Of a stretch of 64,000 nt of DNA, positions 20,385-32,300 are shown piece after piece. Source of the stretch: Atriophallophorus winterbourni (taxonomy: Eukaryota; Platyhelminthes; Trematoda; Plagiorchiida; Microphallidae); the NCBI GenBank assembly GCA_013407085.1, contig JACCGJ010015157.1, forward strand, positions 1 to 64,000, in the 5' to 3' direction. How positions within the stretch are numbered: position 1 is the first letter of the stretch; each line of letters opens with the position of its first letter. Made by a program: the position numbers and the translations under genes. The notes beneath the pieces are model-generated. The model was given only the letters and a program-made list of their open reading frames with translations, searched no databases and was not told the origin of the DNA.

Positions 20385-23300
20385 GTAATGTCGATTTACA
20401 GTTTCTACGAAATATGTACGACAATGCTAGTGTGTTTGTTTCATACGTATTTATCTCATCGATACCCATTTTGATACCATTTATTTTTCTTACAGTTTCC
20501 GTTTTTCACTGAATCCGGTCAGCCTGTCGATGATTCAGTTGACGGGTCTGCTATTATTGCTCCTGTGAAGGCTGATGCGGTTGTTCCGCCAAACAAGATG
20601 ACATTATTCGTGGAAGGTTTAAAACGAATTGAGGCTGCCAATGGATGTTTCATTTGTCCTATCTGTCCACTTGCTTTCGATTCGTCTACGTTCACTAACC
20701 CGGATGCATCTACTTCCGACCCGAAAGTCTTTCATGCACACTTGATCTCACATCATCCTCATTTGAAAGTTATTCGTTGCGTCTACTGTGGCGATCGTGT
20801 TCAAGGCCTCCGTTTCACCGAGCATGTGTCTCGGCACATATTGGCGAAAGAATCAGAACACGCTTTAAAGGCTTTTCAATGTCCCGCGGAGCCGGTTTGT
20901 GCTCAAAAATTCCAATGTGATCAACTACGGGCCTTTGAACTTCATTGGCATTACCAACACGCCGATAGCGCACAAACACGATTCAAATGCCCTCATTGCC
21001 CCAAAACCTTTGCTACGCTGTCATTGTGGGGTGCTCACATTGCGCGCTATTTACGCTCGCTTATACACTGCTCTTCTCCTGGTTGTTTGGCCAAATCTTC
21101 GGATAGAGATTTGATTTTGAATCATGCTCGAATCAAACACATCAACGCGGCCGATGAAACGGATGAAACCAGACGAGATCTTATACACGAAACGTTGGAA
21201 GTAAGTTCTTTCCACACACACACATTCCGTTTTCCGATTGTGACAAGGGTCATCGTTGCACCCTGGTCACCTGATTACATTAACACTCGCATTATGATCG
21301 TCATCGTGAATTTCGTATGGCTCTCGATCATGTATCCATCAGTACCTGGTGCAAATCCAGGGTCTAAATCCAGGCAATAGCTCAGTCGTATGCTTCACAC
21401 GCCATTCCAACTATGCGTTTTCCTGCGTTGTATGGCATGATTTAAAAGGGAACAGCAAATTGGATGGTCTTACATGATGCTGAATTCTAGAATGCTGTCG
21501 TGTTTCGTTATTGCCAAAGCTGAGTGCTTCAATAAGTTGCATTAAGGAGTATACAAGACATGCAATTTTGGCCCTACTGGGAGTGGGTACTTCACTTGTT
21601 ACGCTTGAGCACGGTCATACACCAACAACTTAAGCAGATTAACTAATATCATGTGACATTCATTTCCCGTCTCACTTTTAATTTCTTTCATGTATGCATT
21701 TTATTGTCTATAGCGAAATACCCAATATAGCTCTTTTTCTTTAATTATGTTTAGCTTGCAAATTAATTGATTTCATATATTGATATCAGGTTATATGCGT
21801 AAACTAGCTATCCTAGTATGGTTCTACACATGTTTACGAGCACTTATGTGATGTAAAAAAATTTCTGTGAATCTATGGCCATCCAGGTGACCGAATCGAT
21901 ACTCCCGCCATGGTGAGCTGAGTGTTCACCTTGGCACCTTGGTTAAGATAGACACCGTCTACTTCCCTAGTGATTTGATATCGCAGCAGTTATTTACAAA
22001 GGGATGTCACAAGACTGTCTTAAGTGTGTGCTCCTTATCACTGTGTTTGAATCGGGTTGAATGTTTGTCAATGCTGTCGTGGTGATAGCTCATCGTGACA
22101 TTGCAAGCCGTCAAAACTCTGACATGCTTATCACTCCAGGTATCCACGATAATGGATCCTTGTGTAAATGTTGGCTTCATTCAATTTCGCTTTATCCGTA
22201 TCAACACACAGCTTTTTAGCCAGGTTTCGTTGTTTAATTTCGGTATGAATATGTATCAGTGATTTTAATGCAATACCGTTTCTAACGTTAACATGTCTTT
22301 AGACTGTTATCCATTGCTCAGTTGTGCGCCTAGCTTCCACTTGCCTTTGTCGGCGTGGAATTCGTGCTATTCATGTCTTTACTTGATAACTACCAATAGT
22401 TCCTAACTGAATGCAGTGAGCTGAGCACACCAGACTCTGGTTATACTCTGCACTCGATGGGTTTGACAGTGAGCGATCCTTTCGGATCAAAATCGATAAA
22501 AGTATCGATTACGCTAACTGACACTCAAGCATTCGCTTTAGATATCTGTTCACGCTTATCACAGATCGCTCGTATTTTTAGACTCAGCGTTCATTGTTTG
22601 GGGAGCTGTTGTGCGTCTTAATGTGCTGCGCTTATTGAATTTGAACCGCATATTAACTCCGGCGTTTCTATATGTGGTTTTATTTCTGCCCTCGTTACCA
22701 GCGGTTCATTGAGTGCATGCAATGAAACAGAAGCACGTAGAATGATGTCGAAATAACAACAAGGTAAATGAACAAAGGTTCAGAGGGCTATGAAATCTAA
22801 AGTTAAAGTTAAACGCTGATATAATATGCTGAACTGAATGCAAAGAATGTTTATCAAGGACTCGGAAGCTGTGCATGTCCACATCTTTTTTGCGTTTGCT
22901 GCTTCCCGTACTTCATCTTCATGTCAAAAACGCCTCGTCATCATGGATCACATTTTTGCCAACGACAAGATTGTTTTAAGGCTCTTCGGATCCACATCTC
23001 TTACAATAGGTATCTCGATGTGGTAGCCGAATCGCATTTCCATGGTCGACGTTTTTTGCCACTCAGACGGCGATTATGTGGGACCTAAAAGCTTCTGATT
23101 GTTGTTTGTTTTCCGGACCTTTCTGGTTTTGCACCCATATTGCAACATCGTGCGATGATGCTTGCTTTTATGATCGTCACTTCAGTGTTTTAAAAATAAA
23201 TAAATGGATAAAAAAACCAGCATTGAGTTATAGTCTGCACTTTGAAGCACCAAATGGTCTTACACGTTTATTTTACTGCTGCCCCATTACTGTCAAAATC

Positions 23301-26300
23301 TTAGGATAAGACAGTAGTGAGTTTTTTATTCCAATTATTCCGTTAGTACCATGTATGTAATCGGATGTTTCCCTAAAATTATTCCAACATTCAAACCGGG
23401 ACCTAGATATACTGTGCGGGACTATTCTCCAAAGTTTGACGGTGAATCTGGTTTAACGATGGCTTTAACATATACCGAGGTTCTCGCTACTTAATGAGGG
23501 CAATCTGCCTAAAACTAAGCGCGGAGTTTGGGTAATAGCGCTCTAAAACGGATGATATTAGCAGTTGTTCCGCAGACCTCAACTTGGTTAACAGATCCTC
23601 TGTCAATGTATAAACTCTCGCGATTTGGACGATTAGGCTGCATTATCCCTGCGAACCACACAGGCGTTTGCGCTACTCCTTATGGGCATCAATACTAAAC
23701 CCCGCAATTTTTAATTAATATCTGCCTATGACTGTGCTGCACTTTGCCTGGATCCGGGCTTGCGATTTCACACATACATTTCCACCAATAAATTGACGAG
23801 TTCCACATCGATTGACTGGTTCTTCGGCTAACGCCAGTACTCAGCGCAGCGACTGTTCGATCTCGCGAGCGAGCGCGCACGCACGCACTGTTTTGCATCT
23901 CTTTTTCTGGCCACTGTCGCATTAGCATGCACCATGCACGTGCAATCGCTTTCTAGCGCGCGAACTTCTTCGCTTGCACTCGGTCGTCCGATGCATATGC
24001 ACCGCGTTTGTGCGGAACCGCGCACCATCAATCTGGGTTTCGACGACATTCGTACTGTGCCTTGTCACGTGATGGGCAATAGTTATTTTGGCTGTCTGGG
24101 TGATGTCCATTCCGCTCGTAATCAACGCAGTGTTCCTAGTATTTTAGTTCGCGATATTAAGTCGTGACTAGGTTCCAAAATTGTTTAATAATTGTTGTTA
24201 TCGAGCGCGTTCTTTTCGGGTCTTGATGACTAGCATAAACCGACCTTGCTCTATTTCAAACAATGAGTCCTTATCGCTACTCAACCGGGTTGACCCTTCA
24301 TATCTGACCTGCGTAGACTCAATAATTACGAATGAAACCTAACGGTCAAGAGGTTCGTTCGTCGTGCATGTTTGTTTCACTTACGGAGTTGAAGAGCATA
24401 GAATTAAGGTCAGTGACCTTGTTGCACTTTCGGGGATTGAAAGATGAGCCACGTTAAGTTTACAATTGACCGATCTTTGTAATTATTAATTTTGACAAAA
24501 GACGGTTGACCTGAATACCGTGGTCGAATTCAACGACAACATATTCGGCGTTTTTAATAGTAATTGCAGAAGGGTAACAATGAAGGTAAAAAGTGTAAAC
24601 AAGATAAAAATTGAAAAATTATTGCAATGGTATCAGAATGGAGGCTTTGCCATTCACAATAGTATATTAAAGACGAAGTAGAAATCGCTCATATGCATAG
24701 TAAGAGGATGGATATCGCTTTATTTGTTTTCGTGAATTTTCAGCGATCAGACTCATTTAACCACAACATTGAGAAAAATGATGTTGACATAGCAGAGTTG
24801 ATGATAGCATGCTAGGTAAGGAATAAAAAATTCCCATTTTTTTCTGTTCTGGAATAAAGAAGACTTGGTTTGGGGAGAATGATCTACAGGGGTATGTGTG
24901 AATCGTTGGGCGAAATGACTGGTCAATCTGTCACATTCACGCAATTGTGATAGACGAGTGTATCTCGTATTAAATTCGCGGTGCGATAGCTCGATTCGCG
25001 ATCCGCACGATCTTCTTCGAAATTCGATTTTTCATCCGTTTGAACCGACGAAAAAATGATTCGGTTACCACATTTGTGATGATTGTAGTGAAGAGGCAAC
25101 GGCAAGAACGGTGCATCCGTTTGGCTTTCCCCGGAACCCTGTTTATGTAAATGACGATTTTACAAAATAAAAATCACGGAGAGATTTCAGTCTATTCTTG
25201 AATTGTACTTTACCAATATCTGTGAGACTAGACCGCACTACCCGGCTTGATGCTTTGGATTTCGTGCAACCTCTGCATGCCTACCGTTTTTATTTCGTTA
25301 CCTTGGTTTTTCGGACAGTTGATGTTCATCTTGCCCGGTGGCTTTGTGTGCTTGCGTGCATGTTGATGATGTCTGCTTGCTACCACCTTTCGCTTGACCT
25401 GAGCGTCGTATGAATACAGAAGTTGTCCAACCGTTAGGTCAACATAGGCCATGCCCTCCCATAGATTTGTGTGCAGTCGGGTGAACTGACTGCTCTTTCA
25501 TCTGTCGTTGTTTTAACCAAGCGTTAGGGGATTTACCAATAAACCAAATAACTCTTGGGCTTCTGCTTTTGTTCTTATTTTTTCCTCTTTCCCACATTGC
25601 AATTGTCTTAACATGTTCAGCTCCAAAGCCTTTCGATGATTTAATCCCTTTGTGTTTCAATTAATGAGTATTTTATACTTTTACCTTCACTTTGGAATTT
25701 CTTTCGTGTCTTTTCAAGGTCGTTTGTGGACATTCAGAGCTCATTGTTGCTGCAAACGACACACCTGATTTTGAACCATCTTGCAAACCTACAAATTGCT
25801 CGTTTGTCTCTGACGCTGGTGAACCGAAATTTATCTTCTTACTCCGTTGTCAATATTGTGGTTTCAATACGGTACGCTGGCAGAATTTCCTGATGCATGC
25901 TTCCAAATGCTCCGGGGTTACACCACTTTCATGTACCACAGTTGCATCTTCGACCTCGGGGACACCGATGTATCGCTGCCGTGTGTTCTGGTGTTCCGAA
26001 TGTCAAGCCGTCTCCACCGAGAAAAATTTGGTCGCAGAGCATGTGGAGTTTGCACATGATAGTCGAGTAAGTTTTTCCTGTTGGAAATGGCTTTGGCTTC
26101 CTGCTCATTCAGTCGATATGAAAACTCCACCAACTTAACCGACTGTAATTGGGGTACACGATTTTCTAGCTCTCATAATTGTAACTTTATCCGTCTCGAA
26201 ATCGCATTCGATACCTGGTTTTTGAAACATTCGCTTCAAAAACTCTCTTGTTGTGTTAAGTGTAGTGGCGAGGAAAGCTTGTGAGTGAAGGTGGCACAAA

Positions 26301-29300
26301 AAGCATATTGTTGTTGTTGTTATTCTACTCGTTCACGATGCTTGCTTGATTGCGGGTTTCAGCCAATGTGTAGGTACGTCATCACATTATGTCAGTAGTT
26401 ATGCTTGACATTCTAAACGTTTTCATTCCCATCCATCCGTTTCGGAATTCCATTGTGTCATGGTTGAACAATCGTTTAGTACCCATATTTTCAGCCAAAC
26501 ATTGGATGAAAGCGAAGGAATTCCTGTTCGGTATTTCCCATCAACCTTGACATGCTACCGATAAAATTATGTCATCGTTGACTCGTGAGAACTATGGTCA
26601 TTCCGCCTCCACTATATTACCGATTAAACGAAGTTTTGCTGTTTGGTCATACTGTGCGACCGTGCTTGTTTCTTTTGTGTTTCACGCTTATTAGATCCTT
26701 GCAATAAATCAGTTTAATGGCAGTCATTTGCATATACTAGACTGCCTGTTGTTCTGTCAGATATATATCAAGTTACCCTTGCTGCTCCACGGTGTTTTCG
26801 AACGATATTTCTTAAAAAGTGTGAATCGTACCAATGCTGCGGCACAGCCCGGATACGCGTTGCTTCAGCCTGTTTCCTTGCCACCTCAAGACGAAAAGAC
26901 GACATGCTCCTACTCCTAAGTGCCATCGCGCATCATCATCATCATCATGGGCAGTATTAGTTTGGTAGCGATTACAGTGTGTTTAAATGTCATACAGCCA
27001 TGGTACGATATAAACAGAGATATAGAGATGGGTGGGAACTGAGAACTTACTGAACCCATAAAAGATTAGACAAAGACACACTGGGATGAGTTGCCTACAC
27101 CTCAAACAACCATTGCATAGAACGACATCAGCAAGACAGCTGTTGTGAACGAGTAGACCAAGCATCAACATGACAGCTTCCTTGCGGCTTTCACTGGCAC
27201 GCATCATACAAGCTATTCTCGCCGCTCAACTTGACAAGATTAATCAAACACGTCAAGAAGTCTACAATACGACTGCCACTGAATACGATTTTGAACTACA
27301 TTACTGAGAGTGAGAAGCCACTGCGAATTCAGATTCCCTTACCCCAACCTGGAGTCCATCACTCAATATTATTTAGATGGCATTGCGCTTTACATGGTCG
27401 TATTTCCCGTGATTTCCCATTTCAAATGCGTTTCGTACTCAACGACTGATGAGGAAACTATGTGAAGACTCAGGCAAAGTTTGTATCACTGCTACATCGG
27501 ATTCAAGCCACGTTATTTGATCGCTCGTCATACGAGTATCGTTATTTTTTGTTATCTTGCTAATCGGAATCGTTGCTATCACCCGAACGCACGTTGTCAC
27601 GACAACCGATACAAGTTTTTCGTTTGTGGAGCTTGGCGACTCGCTTGAACTCTTTTGACCCGAAGATACTTAAGCTTTTTTACGCAATCGCGTCATCCAG
27701 TGAATTGGTGCTCTCTTTCCCCCCAGTTCGTGTACCTTTGTTTGGTAACTTCTTGTCTCCTTGTTGCGCAATCAGTCAAAAGTTCAAGTGTTCATGAGTC
27801 CGGTCACTCACTACACATTTTAAGCTATAATACTGAATTCGAAATTGTTGAAGGCTTACCGAGACCAATTTTACTGTCTTCAGCTGGTGTAAGCGGACAT
27901 TCCGAAATAGATGTTTGAATGCAACTGGGGCGAATTTAAGCGAATAGAAGGTAGTAATGAACACTAATATGATGGATATCTGATGGAATTATCGGTCTAT
28001 TGTGTGATGGAATGAAGGAAAGTTATTTAAAACTTCTATCAAAATTATGCGTAACGAAGCTTCCTTACAAACTAATCGCTACTTTTGGCATTCATTATAC
28101 GTGACTAGGATGTCAAGCTAGCTCGTGAACCACCACTAATGGCTAAACAGCGATGCTGCTCTCTGTGTATGATTATTGACGATGCGGTTTATGGGCATGA
28201 ATGGAAGCGAACTTTCCTCATTACGCTCCTCTGGTGTGTTTCTCGTTCCATGACTTCGATTCCCAAGGTTTCAGTTGAAGCAAACGTGTTACTGTCAGCG
28301 ATTACATTATTCCAGCAATCTTACGTACACATGACTGATTTTCACATAATCACGACTAATTTATTCGCGGCATCATTTCCTAATTACAATCCCGGTGTTG
28401 CCAGATTGCGCGTGTTTTTTTAGCCTGTCAGCGCTGCTAAACCTACTAACGCAAAGCCTTGTTACGTGTACCCTAATTTCCACAATTTTTTTCAAAAAAA
28501 TTACGCGGACCTTAGTAGGGTAAAATTTTATGGAGGAATTCAAATCCCTGGTCGCGTCTTCATATTAAAAATATCCATCGTTTTGTCAACAAGATAGACT
28601 AGGTAAGTTCCGAAGGCTTTTCCGAGATTTTTATTCCTTGAATTAGACTTCACGTGAGCGTTATGCAATACATAAGGACCGCAGGTCATGGGTGGCATTA
28701 TTATATCTCGAATTAAATTGGCAAAGACGCAACTCAATCGGGTAATGACCTTTCCTCTTTTCGATAAAGTCCGATAAAATTGTTTTTGGGAATGCTCGGA
28801 GAAATTGAGGACCACCGATACAGGTAAAAACAAAGAGTCTATTTACTTGGCTCTAATGCAACAGCCGTTTTTCCTTACTCATTGGAGATACCCGCGTGAG
28901 TATGTGCATACTGTCTACAATCGAATTGCATGGTGAAGCACTCTCATCATAATCATCATTACCACTAGCAGTAGTGCATCGATGCCAGGTATAAATGCTG
29001 TTTACAATAAACCGCCACTGAGCACGGTTCTCGGTTACAGTTCAGATTAGGTAACTGCTACTTTATCGGCTCGCTTTAACCGGTGTAGGACGAAATACAA
29101 CTTACAAGCATCAATCATGCAATGATGTTGAGTTTTCTGTTGCAGCAATAGCGATCTATCTATCGTAGTGTCAACTATGATGAACAACCTTATTATACAC
29201 ATCAAGTGTCAAGTGCTCTACCTTTCGGATCGTTTCCGACTCCGTCTCTTGTAACGAATCTTTTAATTTAACGCTTTGGCTATTCACAGCTTGATCTTCA

Positions 29301-32300
29301 TAAATGCGTGATTGTCAAATTTGAGGTTCCAGTACTACACATCAACTAAGGCAGCCTACGAAACATTCTATTCTTGTTTATTTGGACTGTTTGCTCTGAT
29401 ATAGTTTTCGACTCGTTTGCTCCTTCCATTTTCTATTGACTTTATCCCCATTGTCCGGGTTTCGCCCTCGTCTGGACCTGGTCTTTGTGGTTTCAAGGCC
29501 GAGCGTGCATGCGCATCTTCCAGGCTGGGCACGTTGCCCATTCACACCTACCTTCCGTGTTTGTGTGTACGCGTGTTCTAGTGAGAGGGCGAGCGAGCAA
29601 GCGAGCGAAAGAAAGGGATCGGATGCGCCGTATTTGCTTCCGTGTATGTGGGCGAACAGCTGCTATTCCGAAAGCGCTGTGGACGAGACATTCAATCACA
29701 TACATGGAGGCCACCACCTCTTGACTAGGTAATCGATCGTGGCGGTCTCGGACCGGTACTGCCGCTATTTATGCGCACACCCGCGCGCGCTTGTGTGTGT
29801 GTGCACATCTGCGTTCACCAGAGAATTAGTGGTGAAAGACAAAGCGTCCTGATTTCGTGGCTCTGTGCGTTTTGGCTAGCGCACGCGCGCGCACTACGAC
29901 ATCGGTTCTCGTTCTTGCATGTACTGCCTGCGACCGTTCTGTCTATCGACCCATCGTGCTTGTACTGTCTTGTCCTCAGCTCGTAAGCGCGTGTCGTGTT
30001 CTATGTGGGTCGGTTGCATGTGCGATGCAAGAAAACATCGTTGCGCGTTTCTGCTTCTAGCTGGCGCGTTGTCCAGTCTAGGTCCGCGTTAGATTGAGTT
30101 TCGTATCATTCACATGATTTCCACGTTTCAGCTTTTTGTTAACATCGATGCCATGTTTCACTTTGGTTAAGACTCCAGCCTAAGATTCTACATTAATCCT
30201 ACCGAATTCACCCCTCTTCAATTCATATTAGATTACACAACTCAAAGACTGTTGAGTTTCTCCTAGTTTGTTATCGTGCAATCGCTTGCTCCTTAGGACT
30301 GATCTGATCAACAACGTTGTATACAACAACCATTCTCTGCTTTATTAATTGCTCCCCATCTAGGTACTTGTCTATAGCTCAGATAGTAACGGTAGGTTAC
30401 CATCTGTTTCACGTGGAGATCCATTTGAGGTCACTAATTGTTAAACGCCCACGATTTGTACCAGCCCTACCATTTTACACTGTCCTTTCATTAAGACTAA
30501 TCGTGTTGTCAATCATCATTTCTATACTATCACTTTTGTTACTTTTCTACAGGCCACACTACTACGTGAAACACTCAGTGTCAAACTACTAGACGCCAAT
30601 GGTCAAAATGCACCGGTTACCGTGAATACAAACCAAGTTTTCTTCAATCCTACGGCCGTTCCAAACCTATTGAGTTCGAGCACACCTCTCTCGGCTCCGT
30701 TTCCTCTAGCACCTATCTCGTTCACTGTCCCGCATCTTAATTTTTCCGACGGCATCGCCGAACCAGACCCGTCACCGCTGAATTTAGCCGCATTAGCCAG
30801 GCCTTCGGCATCGCGTTTCGCATCGTTGGCCAGTCAACCCACTCTGTCGTTAACAACAACAAATCCCACTGTGGCTTTTGCATCATCCCAGGCACCCATT
30901 ATCAACGACCCTTTTTCGTTACTCCAAAGTGCTGCAGCGTTAAAAACACTACAAGGTCTTGCATCAGGGGGCTCGGTCACTGACGTGTCGGCCATGTCTG
31001 CTTCGGATACCGCTTCGGCTGTTTCCCTGATGGCTGCTTTGTCTAGCTTCACGGGTTTCAACGTGGGTACCCCTCCAATCTCTTCCGTGAATCCATTGAC
31101 CACCATAGCTTCTCCTGTTACCGCGAGCTGCCCAAAGTCACAAGATAGTGTCGAGGAAAACAACGCTGAAAATACAAATGAAACATCCGAGATACCGGAT
31201 ACGTTTGAATGTGACGACAAGCTGGAAAACGTGCGCTCTGCTGATGATCTCGTGTCCTTTCCGTTTGACGAGAGTAAATTCCGCAGGGAGCTCAGTTCAC
31301 ACATCCCACCGAATGTTTTGGATTCGTTGGTGCGAAAAATGCATCAATTTGCCTCGTATTTTGTCCGAATTCTCGGCAAAGAGAATCATAGACGCATTCC
31401 TGTGTGTCCAGAATGTGATAAAGTTTTCCCCTACGGTCTGGGTGACTTCAAACGTCATATATTAACCGTTCACCTTGAGGTACCACGAGAATACTTGAAG
31501 GATTGCTTACGTTTCACGTACCTTCCGAAAAGCGAAGAAAAATTCCAAGAAGTTCAAGAGCAACTCGCGATGCGTCAAATGAAACCTCGTTTACTTGATG
31601 CCGGGCGGCGCCGGGTACCGCTCCCATATTCGATAATCATCCTGCGCAGATTGACTCGACACCTACCAGTGGCAACCAGAGAGTTTTTGGAACAAAAAAT
31701 GCAAGTTTACAGTCGCCTGTCCGTTTTGGTGGACTCACGCAGTGGTTTTAGACGGTATCGTTGTAACCACTGCAACTATTCCTCGCCACATGCGTTGGCT
31801 GATGTTCGGAAACATATTTTAGGTTCCCACTGCGGAATATCGACCAAACACTTCCGTCATTGCTTACAAGCATCTCGCTTGGACCCTGTAGAATTCACTC
31901 TTTTTTCTGACGATAAATTAGCCCGCTTGGCGAAAGATTATATGCACAGACAGCATGGATCTGAAGCATTCCGTTCTGCTGGTAGTCGATGTTCTTCCCC
32001 GGATGAAAATGCTAGTCAAAATGGGTTCACCGAAGTTGACTCTGTTTTGTCCAGTGCGTCAGCCTCTGAATCGGAATCCAAGAACGATGGTTATGTTTCT
32101 CGAGTCACTGCGATGGTCCCTGGATCGAAGAACCCTGTTACCATTCGAATTCGTCCTCCAGTGCCCCCTGACGGATCCCACGTAAATATTTCATCTCCGC
32201 AAAGAAAACTTGTTACTCCCACGAATGGTATGAATTGTCTACGAGAAAGTCCACCACACTCCCCTGACTCTGCTGACTCTAACAACGATTTGATTCCCTC

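Larger units (their letters stand above)
21201..25718 (+). other. Intron 2 of the zinc-finger gene (4,518 bp)
   Basis: GTAAGT donor and CTTTTCAAG acceptor, phase 0. It holds a minus-strand SINE-like copy (about 23700-23790) and a CpG-rich stretch (about 23820-24170) with a short ATG frame. No further exon with matching zinc-finger text was found. Confidence 0.75.
26067..30552 (+). other. Intron 3 of the zinc-finger gene (4,486 bp)
   Basis: Contains an (ATC)n run (26931-26948), a near full-length copy of the 410-bp repeat (26935-27345) and a CpG-rich stretch (29430-30110). Short open stretches such as 28139-28423 have no motif. Confidence 0.75.

Noticed and set aside
20899..21114. Overlapping plus-strand frame inside exon 2
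   Set aside because: An out-of-frame shadow of the zinc-finger exon.
27440..27465. CTGATGAGGAAAC as a hammerhead
   Set aside because: The core boxes are directly adjacent with no stem II.
30834..31304. 156-codon minus-strand frame opposite exon 4
   Set aside because: Antisense shadow of a well-supported exon with no motif of its own.
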